DNA of 8,378 nt from an uncultured Anaerolineaceae bacterium (GTDB lineage Bacteria > Chloroflexota > Anaerolineae > Anaerolineales > Anaerolineaceae). The stretch is from positions 1 to 8,378 of the forward strand of contig CALCNO010000116.1 of NCBI GenBank assembly GCA_937897615.1, in the 5' to 3' direction. Made by a program: the position numbers and the translations under genes. Shown here piece by piece: positions 1 to 7,279 of the stretch (position 1 is the stretch's first letter; each line of letters begins with the position of its first letter). The notes beneath the pieces are model-generated. The model ran no database searches, had not been told where the DNA came from, and was given only the letters and a program-made list of their open reading frames with translations.

Positions 1-3000
1 ATGGTGCCGCCGATGTTCCCATGAGTTCCAACATCACCGTTACCTTTAGCGAACCGGTGGACGTGGCCAGCGGCGGCATCACCGTCAGTTGCTCCACCTC
101 CGGCTCAGTGCTGGTTGGAGTCACCTGGAATGGTGACCATTCTGCCATCACCCTCGACCCGGCTTCCAACCTCGTCTCGCTTGAAACCTGTACCGTCAGC
201 GTTACCGCCTCTGCGGTCTCAGACCGCGACGGCACAGTGGACTACATGGCCTCCGATTACACCTTTGGCTTTACCGTGATGCAGGACCCCTGCGTGCTCT
301 CCTACACCCCCATCCACACCATTCAGGGCACCAGCGACAGCATGGCCCTCACCGGCACCCAGACCACAATGGGTGTGGTGGTGGCAGATTTTGAGGGCGC
401 CTCTCCCAACCTGCGCGGCTTCTTCCTTCAGGAACTGGACGCCAACCAGGATGCCGACCCGCTCACCTCCGAAGGCATCTTTGTCTTTGAAGGCTCGAAT
501 GCCAACAGCGTCAGCATCGGCGACCTGGTGCGCGTTACCGGCACCGCCAGCGACTACCAGGGCCAGTCCCAGATCAGCGTGGGCACGCCGGTGGTGTGCG
601 GCACCGGGTACAGTGTGACCCCCACCGCGGTAACCCTGCCGGTGGCCGACGCCACCTCCCTGGAACGCTACGAGGGCATGCTGGTCACCTTCCCGCAGCA
701 GCTCTTTGTCTCCGAGAATTACTACCTGGGCCGCTTCGGCCAGGTCACCCTCTCCAGCGGCGACCGGCTCGACCAGCCCACTGCTGTGGTTGACCCCGGC
801 GCGCCGGCGCTTGCGCTGGATGCCGCCAATCAGTTGAACAAGATCATCGTGGATGACGCCACCAACACGCAGAACCCCGACCCGATCGTCTTTGGGCGCG
901 GCGGCAATCCCTTATCCGCCAGCAACACCCTGCGCGGCGGCGATTCCATCACCGGCCTCACCGGCGTAATGACCTACACCTGGAGCGGCGACGCCACCAG
1001 CGGCAACGCTTACCGCGTGCGCCCGGTCACCTCGATGGGAGGCTACTACAACTTTGCCGCCACCAACCCCCGCCCCACCGCGGCGCCTGAGGTTGGCGGC
1101 ACGGCCAAGATCGTGGGCATGAACCTGCTCAACTACTTTAACACCTTCAGCGGTTGTACCAACGGCGTTGGCGGCGAAGCCACCGACTGCCGCGGCGCGG
1201 AAAACACCACCGAATTCAACCGCCAGTGGCCCAAGACCGTGGCCGCCATGACCACCCTCAACGCTGATGTCTTCGGCGTGGTGGAGTTGGAGAACGACGG
1301 TTACGGCGCCGGCAGTGCCATTCAGGACCTGGTAGACAAACTCAATGCTGTGGCCGGGGCCGGCACCTACGCCTTCATTGACGTGGATACCAACACCGGT
1401 ATCGTCAACGCCCTGGGCACCGACGCCATCCGCAACGCCCTCATCTACAAGCCCGCCAATGTGACCCCGGTGGGCACCACCGCCGTGCTCAACAGTACCA
1501 CCTTCGTCAACGGCGGCGACTCTGCTGCACGCAACCGCGTTTCGCTGCTGCAAGCCTTTGAGGATAACGACACCGGCGCGGTCTTCCTGGTGAACGTCAA
1601 TCACCTCAAGAGCAAGGGCAGCGCCTGCGATGCACCCGATGCCGGCGACGGCCAGGGTAACTGCAATACCGTGCGCGTGAACGGCGTCAACGCCCTCATG
1701 GCCTGGTTCGCCAGCGATCCCACCGGTACCGGCGACCCGGACATCGTCATGCTTGGAGACCTCAACTCTTACGCCAAGGAAGACCCCATCAAGGCGCTTG
1801 AAGCCGGCGGCTTCATCAACGCTGCCAGTGCCTTCCTCGGCGATGCAGCCTACTCTTACGTCTACAACGAAAACGTTGGCGCACTCGATTACGCCATGGT
1901 GTCTTCGTCCTTCTACGCCCAGACCAGCGGCGTGCAGGAATGGCACATCAACGCCGATGAGCCGGTGGTGCTGGATTACAACACCAACTACATCTCCTCC
2001 GGGCAGATCGTCAGCCTGTACGATGCCGGCTTCTACCGCATGGCCGACCACGATCCCGTGGTGGTTGGCTTTAGCCCGGATGGCGCCAGCCCGGCAGCCG
2101 CGGTTTCCAGCCCGACCAACGGCACGGTGCTCACCAACGCCCACATCAACGAACTCACCGTGGTGTTCAGCCGCGATGTGATGCACGATGGCGGCGAGTA
2201 TGCCGCAGACAACCCGGCCAACTACCTGCTGGTGGAACAGGGTAGCAACAATCTCTTTGACACCACCTCCTGCGGTGATGGACTGCAGCCGGACGATGTG
2301 CAGATCACCGTCAACAGCGTGGAATACGACCCGGCCACCTTTACCGCCGTGCTCGCCATCAACGGCGGCACCTCACTGCCCGAAGGCGACTATCGCCTCT
2401 TTGTGTGCGGCACCAGCTCCATCCGCGACCTGGTGGGCAACGTACTCAACGGCGGTCTGTTCGACACCATCTCCGATTTCGGTATCCGCTTCCCGGTGGA
2501 CGCTGCGGCAGTCGTTGAACTGCCCGCCACCGGCTTTGCGCCAGACCGCGTGACCGAACTGCCCGCGCAGACGGTCTCCTACGCCGACCTGGGTTCGCTG
2601 TGGCTGGAGATCCCGCGCCTTAACGTCAAGACCGCCATCGTGGGCGTGCCGCAAAGCGGCAGCAGTTGGGATGTCTCCTGGCTGGGTGCACAGGCGGGCT
2701 GGCTGGAAGGCAGCGCCTTCCCCACCGCACGCGGTAACGCGGTGCTCACCGGCCACGTCTGGGATGCGCTCAACCGGCCCGGACCCTTCTACGGCCTGGG
2801 CACGCTGGCCTACGGTGACCGCGTTGTCGTTCACTCCGGCGGCAAGGCCTACACCTACGAGGTACGCCAGGTGATGAGCGTCTCTGCCAGCAATGTCAAC
2901 GCCGTGCTCAAGCACCAGGAAGAGGCCTGGCTGACCCTGGTGACCTGCCAGGGCTGGAACGCCTCCACCGACCAGTACGACTATCGCACCCTCATCCGCG

Positions 3001-3023
3001 CCGTGCTGGTGGATGTGAGGTAG
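1..3023 (+). CDS. Secreted ExeM/NucH-type nuclease with C-terminal LPATGF and sortase domain (5' partial)
   Basis: The frame is open to the window's left edge, and codons before the first Met (position 21) continue an Ig-like motif (GAADVPMSSNITVTFSEPV), so the true start lies upstream. Numbering from that Met: residues 1-90 resemble a Big_5/SbsA Ig-like domain; 97-205 resemble the OB-like N-terminal domain of ExeM nucleases; 360-685 form an EEP-fold nuclease. The expected catalytic residues are all present: N368 (NLLNYF), E422 (VELEN), H528 (NHLKSKG), D580/N582 (GDLNSY), D623 (LDYAM) and D676/H677 (ADHDPV). Cysteine pairs C379/C390 and C536/C548 suit extracellular disulfides. A second Ig-like domain (about 690-825) precedes LPATGF (834-839) and a sortase-type domain (about 862-1000) with H912 (TGHVWD), C976 (LVTCQG) and R989 or R993. 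The likely role is extracellular nucleic acid degradation. The signal peptide would lie outside the window. There is no C-terminal membrane segment. Confidence 0.9.
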   Translation, partial: GAADVPMSSNITVTFSEPVDVASGGITVSCSTSGSVLVGVTWNGDHSAITLDPASNLVSLETCTVSVTASAVSDRDGTVDYMASDYTFGFTVMQDPCVLSYTPIHTIQGTSDSMALTGTQTTMGVVVADFEGASPNLRGFFLQELDANQDADPLTSEGIFVFEGSNANSVSIGDLVRVTGTASDYQGQSQISVGTPVVCGTGYSVTPTAVTLPVADATSLERYEGMLVTFPQQLFVSENYYLGRFGQVTLSSGDRLDQPTAVVDPGAPALALDAANQLNKIIVDDATNTQNPDPIVFGRGGNPLSASNTLRGGDSITGLTGVMTYTWSGDATSGNAYRVRPVTSMGGYYNFAATNPRPTAAPEVGGTAKIVGMNLLNYFNTFSGCTNGVGGEATDCRGAENTTEFNRQWPKTVAAMTTLNADVFGVVELENDGYGAGSAIQDLVDKLNAVAGAGTYAFIDVDTNTGIVNALGTDAIRNALIYKPANVTPVGTTAVLNSTTFVNGGDSAARNRVSLLQAFEDNDTGAVFLVNVNHLKSKGSACDAPDAGDGQGNCNTVRVNGVNALMAWFASDPTGTGDPDIVMLGDLNSYAKEDPIKALEAGGFINAASAFLGDAAYSYVYNENVGALDYAMVSSSFYAQTSGVQEWHINADEPVVLDYNTNYISSGQIVSLYDAGFYRMADHDPVVVGFSPDGASPAAAVSSPTNGTVLTNAHINELTVVFSRDVMHDGGEYAADNPANYLLVEQGSNNLFDTTSCGDGLQPDDVQITVNSVEYDPATFTAVLAINGGTSLPEGDYRLFVCGTSSIRDLVGNVLNGGLFDTISDFGIRFPVDAAAVVELPATGFAPDRVTELPAQTVSYADLGSLWLEIPRLNVKTAIVGVPQSGSSWDVSWLGAQAGWLEGSAFPTARGNAVLTGHVWDALNRPGPFYGLGTLAYGDRVVVHSGGKAYTYEVRQVMSVSASNVNAVLKHQEEAWLTLVTCQGWNASTDQYDYRTLIRAVLVDVR

Positions 3024-3043
3024 CAGCAAGCTGGTATGTTACA

Positions 3044-3078
3044 GACAGGGCCGGAGAAAACTCCGGCCTTGTTCGTTT
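3044..3078 (+). terminator. Intrinsic terminator of the nuclease gene
   Basis: A perfect 8-bp GC-rich stem (GGCCGGAG at 3049-3056, CTCCGGCC at 3061-3068) closes an AAAA loop. It can be extended by five more pairs including G-U (3044-3048 with 3069-3073) and runs into a T-rich tail (TTGTTCGTTT). It starts 20 nt after the nuclease stop codon, so it separates that gene from the next unit. Confidence 0.85.
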
Positions 3079-3087
3079 AATTGTCAT

Positions 3088-3111
3088 ATCGGGCATTACA
3101 TAACTCCCGAT
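3088..3111. repeat. Short inverted repeat upstream of the GNAT-like gene
   Basis: ATCGGG (3088-3093) is mirrored by CCCGAT (3106-3111) across 12 nt and followed by TTTCTTCTT. It lies 26 nt upstream of the predicted -35 box. It could be a weak second terminator for the upstream gene or a protein-binding site for the downstream promoter. A six-base arm with a 12-nt spacer can arise by chance. Confidence 0.25.
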
Positions 3112-3136
3112 TTTCTTCTTAATCAATCCCCTTTCA

Positions 3137-3164
3137 TTGACTATGATTTTTTAGATGCTATACT
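3137..3164 (+). promoter_or_regulatory. Sigma70-type extended -10 promoter for the GNAT-like gene
   Basis: TTGACT (3137-3142) and TATACT (3159-3164) are separated by 16 bp, and TGC (3156-3158) precedes the -10 box, giving an extended -10 element. The region is AT-rich against GC-rich surroundings. Transcription would start near 3171, about 30 nt before the ATG at 3202. A perfect 8-bp palindrome CTGATCAG (3181-3188) lies in the short leader just before the ribosome binding site. Confidence 0.75.
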
Positions 3165-3201
3165 CTTTTTAACAAAATCACTGATCAGAAAAGGATTAGA
3201 C

Positions 3202-3927
3202 ATGAAGGTAGAACTCCCAACTCCTGTTTCAACTGAAGAAATGAAGATCGATGTTCGCGAGATCGAGGGCATCCTTTCTGCACCCGCAATGAAACTGCCC
3301 GTATGGCCCGGCGCCCAGGTCAAACTGCCCGATGGCCGCATGCTCTACATCCGCGCCATTCAGGAAAGCGATTACAAACCCGTGCTCGGTTACCTGGAAC
3401 GTGTCATGAAGGTCGAAAAAGACTTCTATGATATCGTGGGCGTGCGCGTCTACGGTGAGGTACTCTCCCTCATCCGCAAGCGTCTCAAGGACCCCTTCAC
3501 CTTCGTGGGTCTGGTGGATGGCGAGTGGCTCGGTTTCGCCAATGGCCGTGTCTGGGATAAAGACGTGGCCGTCTCCCTGCACACCCTCACCTTCTCCCGC
3601 CGCGCCAAGCTGGGCTGGCCGATGTACTACGCCAAGACCTTCTACGCCATGGAAATGGTCAAAGTGCAGGAATGGTGGTCAACCTTTGAATCCTACAATG
3701 GCTGGCGCATGGCCGGTCTTTCAATGGCGCAGCCGACCAAACCCTGGCCGCAGTACCAGCACGAGCTGGGCGGCGCCAAGATCTTCTACGTCAACCAGGA
3801 TATGTGGCAGGGCCGCCTCAAGGACTACTGCAAGCAGATCATCGGCGACGACTTGAACTTCAAAGTGACCGATGAAGTCCTCAAAGCCAACGAGCACTTC
3901 CGCGTTCCCGAAGGGCTTGACCTCTAA
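3202..3927 (+). CDS. GNAT-like acetyltransferase-fold protein, 241 aa
   Basis: The ATG at 3202 is preceded by AAGGA (3191-3195) at 6-nt spacing. I do not recognise a named family, but the layout resembles a GNAT fold. After a 45-residue N-terminal extension, residues 45-60 (DGRMLYIRAIQESDY) look like the opening strand and helix of GNAT proteins. Residues 101-118 (FVGLVDGEWLGFANGRVW) resemble the central beta hairpin, and 160-197 (about FESYNGWRM to LGGAKIFYV) resemble the late N-x-x-x and 'y-LGak' segment of GNATs. The classic acetyl-CoA loop Q/RxxGxG/A is not evident; RRAKLGWPM (133-141) sits about where it belongs. The protein has no signal peptide or membrane segment and is rich in Trp, Tyr and Lys, so it is probably cytoplasmic. 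It is a single-gene transcription unit with its own promoter and terminator. Substrate unknown; the GNAT assignment is moderate. Confidence 0.8.
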   Translation: MKVELPTPVSTEEMKIDVREIEGILSAPAMKLPVWPGAQVKLPDGRMLYIRAIQESDYKPVLGYLERVMKVEKDFYDIVGVRVYGEVLSLIRKRLKDPFTFVGLVDGEWLGFANGRVWDKDVAVSLHTLTFSRRAKLGWPMYYAKTFYAMEMVKVQEWWSTFESYNGWRMAGLSMAQPTKPWPQYQHELGGAKIFYVNQDMWQGRLKDYCKQIIGDDLNFKVTDEVLKANEHFRVPEGLDL

Positions 3928-3942
3928 ACCACCGCAGTATTC

Positions 3943-3975
3943 AAAACATCCCCGTCAGCCAACGGGGATGTTTTT
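3943..3975 (+). terminator. Strong intrinsic terminator after the GNAT-like gene
   Basis: An 11-bp perfect stem (AACATCCCCGT at 3945-3955, ACGGGGATGTT at 3962-3972) with a 6-nt loop extends to 13 bp through flanking A/T pairs and ends in a run of five T. It lies 15 nt after the stop codon at 3927 and insulates the following operon. Confidence 0.92.
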
Positions 3976-3985
3976 GTCAGCGGGG

Positions 3986-4041
3986 ATTTCGGGAAATTTG
4001 TCACCCAATTAGCGATTAAGGTAATTTGAAATTGAAATTTC
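3986..4041. promoter_or_regulatory. Possible operator repeats overlapping the fdrA promoter
   Basis: ATTTC-GG-GAAAT (3986-3997) is an interrupted palindrome, and GAAATTTC (4034-4041) is a perfect 8-bp palindrome just downstream of the -35 box. Both contain GAAATTT (3993-3999 and 4034-4040), spaced 41 bp, close to four helical turns. This arrangement would suit a dimeric regulator binding at two sites. The sequence is AT-rich, so chance similarity is a real alternative. Confidence 0.25.
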
Positions 4042-4054
4042 GCTGTGCTATATT
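4026..4054 (+). promoter_or_regulatory. Sigma70-type extended -10 promoter for the fdrA operon
   Basis: TTGAAA (4026-4031) and TATATT (4049-4054) are 17 bp apart, with TGC (4046-4048) forming an extended -10 element. The -10 region (TGCTATATT) closely matches that of the promoter at 3137-3164 (TGCTATACT). The start point would be near 4061, leaving a leader of about 180 nt before the fdrA ATG. Confidence 0.65.
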
Positions 4055-4160
4055 GAATTGTGCGCATTGTTCAAGGCGAAGACCGGCTTTTAAAAAAGGA
4101 AAAACAAATTCAAATGTTCTTCCACATGACGATGCAAATTCATTCTTTTCATCCGCACCT

Positions 4161-4217
4161 GGCTGCCCTGCCGGAGAGCTCTTTCATTCTCCCAAGCACA
4201 CGGCAGCCGTTATTTTT
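4161..4217 (+). promoter_or_regulatory. Leader hairpin with U-rich tail, possible attenuator
   Basis: GGCTGCC (4161-4167) pairs perfectly with GGCAGCC (4202-4208), optionally extended by a U-G pair. Inside its 34-nt loop a second stem can form (GGAGA 4173-4177 with TCTCC 4188-4192), and the loop also holds the palindrome AGAGCTCT (4175-4182). GTTATTTTTAAT follows the outer stem. This resembles a terminator-like structure about 30 nt before the fdrA start, so it could act as an attenuator. The large loop makes it weaker than the other two terminators in the window. Confidence 0.35.
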
Positions 4218-4230
4218 AATTCCCTCTCAC

Positions 4231-4235
4231 AGGAG
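4231..4235 (+). promoter_or_regulatory. Ribosome binding site that sets the fdrA start
   Basis: AGGAG lies 5 nt before the ATG at 4241. The in-frame GTG at 4235 overlaps this AGGAG, so it is an unlikely start. The ATG at 4241 is chosen. Confidence 0.8.
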
Positions 4236-4240
4236 TGATA

Positions 4241-5965
4241 ATGGCAACGATCAAAACTGAAGTAAGGCGTGGTGTGTATTACGACTCAGCCAAGCTGATG
4301 TCCCTGCAGCGTTCGCTGGCAGGCCTGCCCGGCATTGAAGACGCCGGCGTGGTGATGGGCACCGAATCCAACAAGGAACTGCTGGAGCACATTGGCCTGG
4401 CCTCCAAAGAAGTGATGGACTCCAAGCCGGACGAACTGGCGATTGTGGTCAAAGCCAAAGACGCCAAAGCCGCCGATGAAGCCCTGGCTCAGGTGGATGG
4501 ACTGCTGGCCGCCCGCAAGGGCAACGCCGATGAGGCCTACCGCCCGCACAGCATCGAAGCCGCAGCCGAAATGCTGCCGGATGCCAGCTGGGTGATCATC
4601 TCGGTGGCGGGGCGCTATGCCGCCGCCGTCACCCGCGAGGCGCTGCGCCTGGGCAAGCACGTTCACCTCTTCAGCGATAACGTGAGCGTTGAAGAAGAGA
4701 TCGCCCTCAAAACCCGCGCCCGCGAACTGGGCCTGCTGGTAATGGGCCCCGATTGCGGTACCGCCATGATCGAAGGGCAGGGCCTGGCCTTTGCCAACAA
4801 GATCCGCCGCGGACCCATCGGCATTGTGGCCGCCGCCGGCACCGGTTTGCAGCAGGTTGCCTGCCGCATCCACCAACTGGGCAGCGGCATCACCGAAGGC
4901 ATTGGCACCGGTGGCCGCGACCTTTCCGAGAAGGTGGGCGCGATCACCTTCCTGATGGCGCTCGACCTGTTCGTGCGCGACCCGGACACCAAAGTCATCG
5001 TCCTCACCTCCAAACCGCCTTCACCCAAGGTGGCCGAAGAAGTGCTCAAAGTGGCCCGCAAAGCCGGCAAGCCGGTGGTGGTCAACTTTATTGCGCGCGC
5101 CGTTACCACCATGCGCGATGGCAACCTGTTCTACGCCACCGGCCTGGATGACGCCGCCCGCCTGGCCGTGGAACTGGCCAACCATCCCCCCAAGCTGGAT
5201 GAAGAAGACCTGCACATCGAAAAGTTCAACGACCAGCAAAAATACTTCCGTGGTTTGTTCTCCGGCGGCACGCTGGCCTACGAGGCTCAGCACATCCTGG
5301 CCGGTTACATCTCCAAAGTTTGGGCCAACTCCCCCATCATCAAAGACAACAAGATGCCCAACGCGCTTGAGAGCATCGAGAACTGCATCGTAGACCTGGG
5401 CGAAGACGAATTCACCGTTGGCCGCCTGCACCCCATGATGGACAACGAACTGCGCATCCGCCGCCTGTACGAAGAGGCCAAGGATCCCGCAGTGGCTATC
5501 ATCATGCTGGATGTGGTCATCGGCTACGGCTCTCACCCCGATCCCGCCAGCGAGATAGCTCCGGCGATTGCCAAATGCCTGGCCGACGCCAAGAAGGAAG
5601 GCCGTCATCTGGAGATCATCTGCGTGGCCACCGGCACCAATGAAGACCCGCAGAACCTCGATTCTCAGATCGCCCAGCTCAAAAAAGCCGGCGCCTGGGT
5701 GGATACCAGCAACGAGGTTGTGGTACGCCGCGCGGGCCGCATTCTGCGCGCACTGGCCGAACGCGGCACAGTGGAAGCCCAGCAGATCGGCAAACCGGTT
5801 GACCTGGATACCATCAAGCGTGAAATGCAGGCCATCAACGTCGGGTTGGAATCCTTCTCAGAGAATCTCAAACTTCAGGAAGCCCCGCACGTGCAGGTGG
5901 AGTGGAAACCCCCCGCCGGCGGCAACGAGCGCCTGATGAACATTCTTGAGAAGATGAAGCAGTAG
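4241..5965 (+). CDS. fdrA: FdrA family protein (AllF-like; succinyl-CoA synthetase alpha-related), 574 aa
   Basis: This is a full-length FdrA homologue; the E. coli protein is about 555 residues. The N-terminal part (residues 1-95) carries the family's RRGVYYDSAKLM and MGTESNKELL segments. A CoA-binding-like Rossmann domain (about 105-320) contains MGPDCGT (168-174), a GTG turn (200-202) and GIGTGGRDL. The C-terminal ligase-like domain has FSGGTLAYEA (S341), then GRLHPMMDNELRIRRLYEE and GYGSHPDPA (428-436). I see no phosphohistidine motif of the succinyl-CoA synthetase type (GHAGA), in keeping with a different reaction. In E. coli, FdrA-YlbE-YlbF (AllFGH) were reported as an oxamate carbamoyltransferase in anaerobic allantoin use. 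The protein is cytoplasmic and the first gene of a three-gene operon, 36 nt before ylbE. Family assignment is firm; the same reaction here is inferred. Confidence 0.93.
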   Translation: MATIKTEVRRGVYYDSAKLMSLQRSLAGLPGIEDAGVVMGTESNKELLEHIGLASKEVMDSKPDELAIVVKAKDAKAADEALAQVDGLLAARKGNADEAYRPHSIEAAAEMLPDASWVIISVAGRYAAAVTREALRLGKHVHLFSDNVSVEEEIALKTRARELGLLVMGPDCGTAMIEGQGLAFANKIRRGPIGIVAAAGTGLQQVACRIHQLGSGITEGIGTGGRDLSEKVGAITFLMALDLFVRDPDTKVIVLTSKPPSPKVAEEVLKVARKAGKPVVVNFIARAVTTMRDGNLFYATGLDDAARLAVELANHPPKLDEEDLHIEKFNDQQKYFRGLFSGGTLAYEAQHILAGYISKVWANSPIIKDNKMPNALESIENCIVDLGEDEFTVGRLHPMMDNELRIRRLYEEAKDPAVAIIMLDVVIGYGSHPDPASEIAPAIAKCLADAKKEGRHLEIICVATGTNEDPQNLDSQIAQLKKAGAWVDTSNEVVVRRAGRILRALAERGTVEAQQIGKPVDLDTIKREMQAINVGLESFSENLKLQEAPHVQVEWKPPAGGNERLMNILEKMKQ

Positions 5966-6001
5966 TTATCCCAAACCCCTACCCTTTTTGGAGGAAGTGA
6001 C

Positions 6002-7255
6002 ATGGATAAAGCCACAATTGAAAAAGCAAATGCAAAGGTTTGTGAGAAGTTCATGGAAGCCCGCCCGGTAGCCACCACTATGGCCAAAGCCATTGACGTG
6101 GTGCCCGGCCTGAAGGACAACATGTTCCTGCACGCTGGCCCCCCGGTCACCTGGGAACGCATGGCCGGCCCCATGAAGGGCGCCATGATCGGCGCATGCC
6201 TCTTTGAAGGCAAAGCCAAAACCGCCGCCGAAGCCGAAAAACTCTTGAGCAGCGGCAAGATCGAATTTGCCCCCTGCCACGAGCACATGTGCACCGGCCC
6301 CATGGCCGGCGTCATTGCCCCCTCGCAGTTGGTGTACGTGGTAGAGAATCAGACGCACGGCATCAAGTGCTTCTCCAACCTCAACGAAGGCCGCGGCAAG
6401 GTGTTGCGCATGGGCGCTTACAGCGACGATGTGCTCACCAAACTGCGCTGGATGGAATCCACCCTGGGCCCCACCGTCAAGGCCGCGCTGGAAGCCATGG
6501 GCGGCATTGATGTGCGCGCCATTTTGGCCAAAGCCCTGCACATGGGCGATGACGGCCACAACCGCCTGGATGCAGCCTCGGTGCTGTGGACTACGCAGCT
6601 GGCCCCCTACATTGCCAAGACCGCCAAAGATACCCAGACCGCCTTCGAGGTGATCAAATTCCTCGGTGAGAACGCCCTCAGCATCCTCAACCCGGTGATG
6701 GCCGGCTGCAAGACCATGACCGCCGCCGGTGAGAAGGTGGAAGGCTCTACCATCGTAACCGTAATGACCCGCAACGGCACCGACTGGGGCATCCGCGTGA
6801 GCGGCCTGGGCGACAAATGGTTCACCGCGCCCTCCCCCATTGTCAAAGCCCTGTACTTCCCCGGCTTCAGCGAAAAGGACGCCAACCCCGATATCGGCGA
6901 TAGCGTCATCACCGAAACCGCCGGCATTGGCGGCTTTGCCATGGCCACCGCCCCGGCGCTGGTCACCTTCATCGGCGGCGTTCCGCGCGATGCCATCAAT
7001 ACCACCCTCGACATGTACGAGATCACCTTTGCCGAGCACAAGCAGTTCACCATCCCCTTCCTTGATTTCCGCGGCACACCCACCGGTGTAGACATCCGCA
7101 AGGTGGTGGAAAAACAGATCACCCCGCGCGTGAATACGGGCGTGGCGCATAAAGACCCGGGCGTTGGCCAGGTTGGCGCAGGCGTTGTTTCTGCCCCAAT
7201 GAAATGCTTCGAAGATGCCCTGATCGCTTATGCCGATAAGTACGGCTTCAATTAA
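6002..7255 (+). CDS. ylbE: YlbE/AllG-like DUF1116 protein, 417 aa
   Basis: GGAGGA (5990-5995) precedes the ATG by 6 nt. The length (417 aa) matches the YlbE/DUF1116 family, and its hallmark segments are in order: HAGPPVTWERMAGPMKGA (44-61), PCHEHMCTGPMAGV (from 91, H93 and H95), LNEGRGKVLRMGAYSDDVLTKLRWM, and MGDDGHNR (181-188). The C-terminal half is Gly-rich and includes TETAGIGGFAM and FLDFRGTPTGVDIRKVV. The His-rich PCHEH and HNR motifs suggest an active site, but the family's chemistry is only known through the reported FdrA-YlbE-YlbF oxamate carbamoyltransferase of E. coli. It has no signal peptide or membrane segment. Tight coupling to fdrA (36-nt gap) and to the cyclase gene (24-nt gap) supports a shared complex or pathway. 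E. coli-type function is inferred. Confidence 0.92.
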   Translation: MDKATIEKANAKVCEKFMEARPVATTMAKAIDVVPGLKDNMFLHAGPPVTWERMAGPMKGAMIGACLFEGKAKTAAEAEKLLSSGKIEFAPCHEHMCTGPMAGVIAPSQLVYVVENQTHGIKCFSNLNEGRGKVLRMGAYSDDVLTKLRWMESTLGPTVKAALEAMGGIDVRAILAKALHMGDDGHNRLDAASVLWTTQLAPYIAKTAKDTQTAFEVIKFLGENALSILNPVMAGCKTMTAAGEKVEGSTIVTVMTRNGTDWGIRVSGLGDKWFTAPSPIVKALYFPGFSEKDANPDIGDSVITETAGIGGFAMATAPALVTFIGGVPRDAINTTLDMYEITFAEHKQFTIPFLDFRGTPTGVDIRKVVEKQITPRVNTGVAHKDPGVGQVGAGVVSAPMKCFEDALIAYADKYGFN

Positions 7256-7279
7256 TCTCATTTCTTTACAGGAGGAAAT

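Larger units (their letters stand above)
4061..4240 (+). other. Long 5' leader of the fdrA operon
   Basis: The stretch 3928-4240 holds no convincing gene: it contains the terminator, the promoter region and this leader. The leader begins with an A-rich, weakly structured part (about 4090-4150). A GC-rich hairpin region (4161-4208) and a U-rich tract follow just before the ribosome binding site. Its length and structure suggest post-initiation control, but I recognise no known riboswitch class. Open frames through it lack ribosome binding sites and overlap the fdrA start. Confidence 0.4.

Noticed and set aside
912..2186. 424-codon open frame on the - strand inside the nuclease gene
   Set aside because: It overlaps the EEP domain with all its catalytic residues intact on the + strand. 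The antisense product is Gly/Val/His-rich with no recognisable domain.
4235..4240. GTG at 4235 as the fdrA start
   Set aside because: It overlaps the AGGAG ribosome binding site. The ATG at 4241 has proper 5-nt spacing and gives a normal FdrA N-terminus.
4060..4260. Possible leader peptide (GTG start at 4060, 66 codons) overlapping the fdrA start
   Set aside because: There is no ribosome binding site, its start coincides with the predicted transcription start, and the composition is not protein-like. The overlapping TTG frame from 4026 starts inside the promoter.
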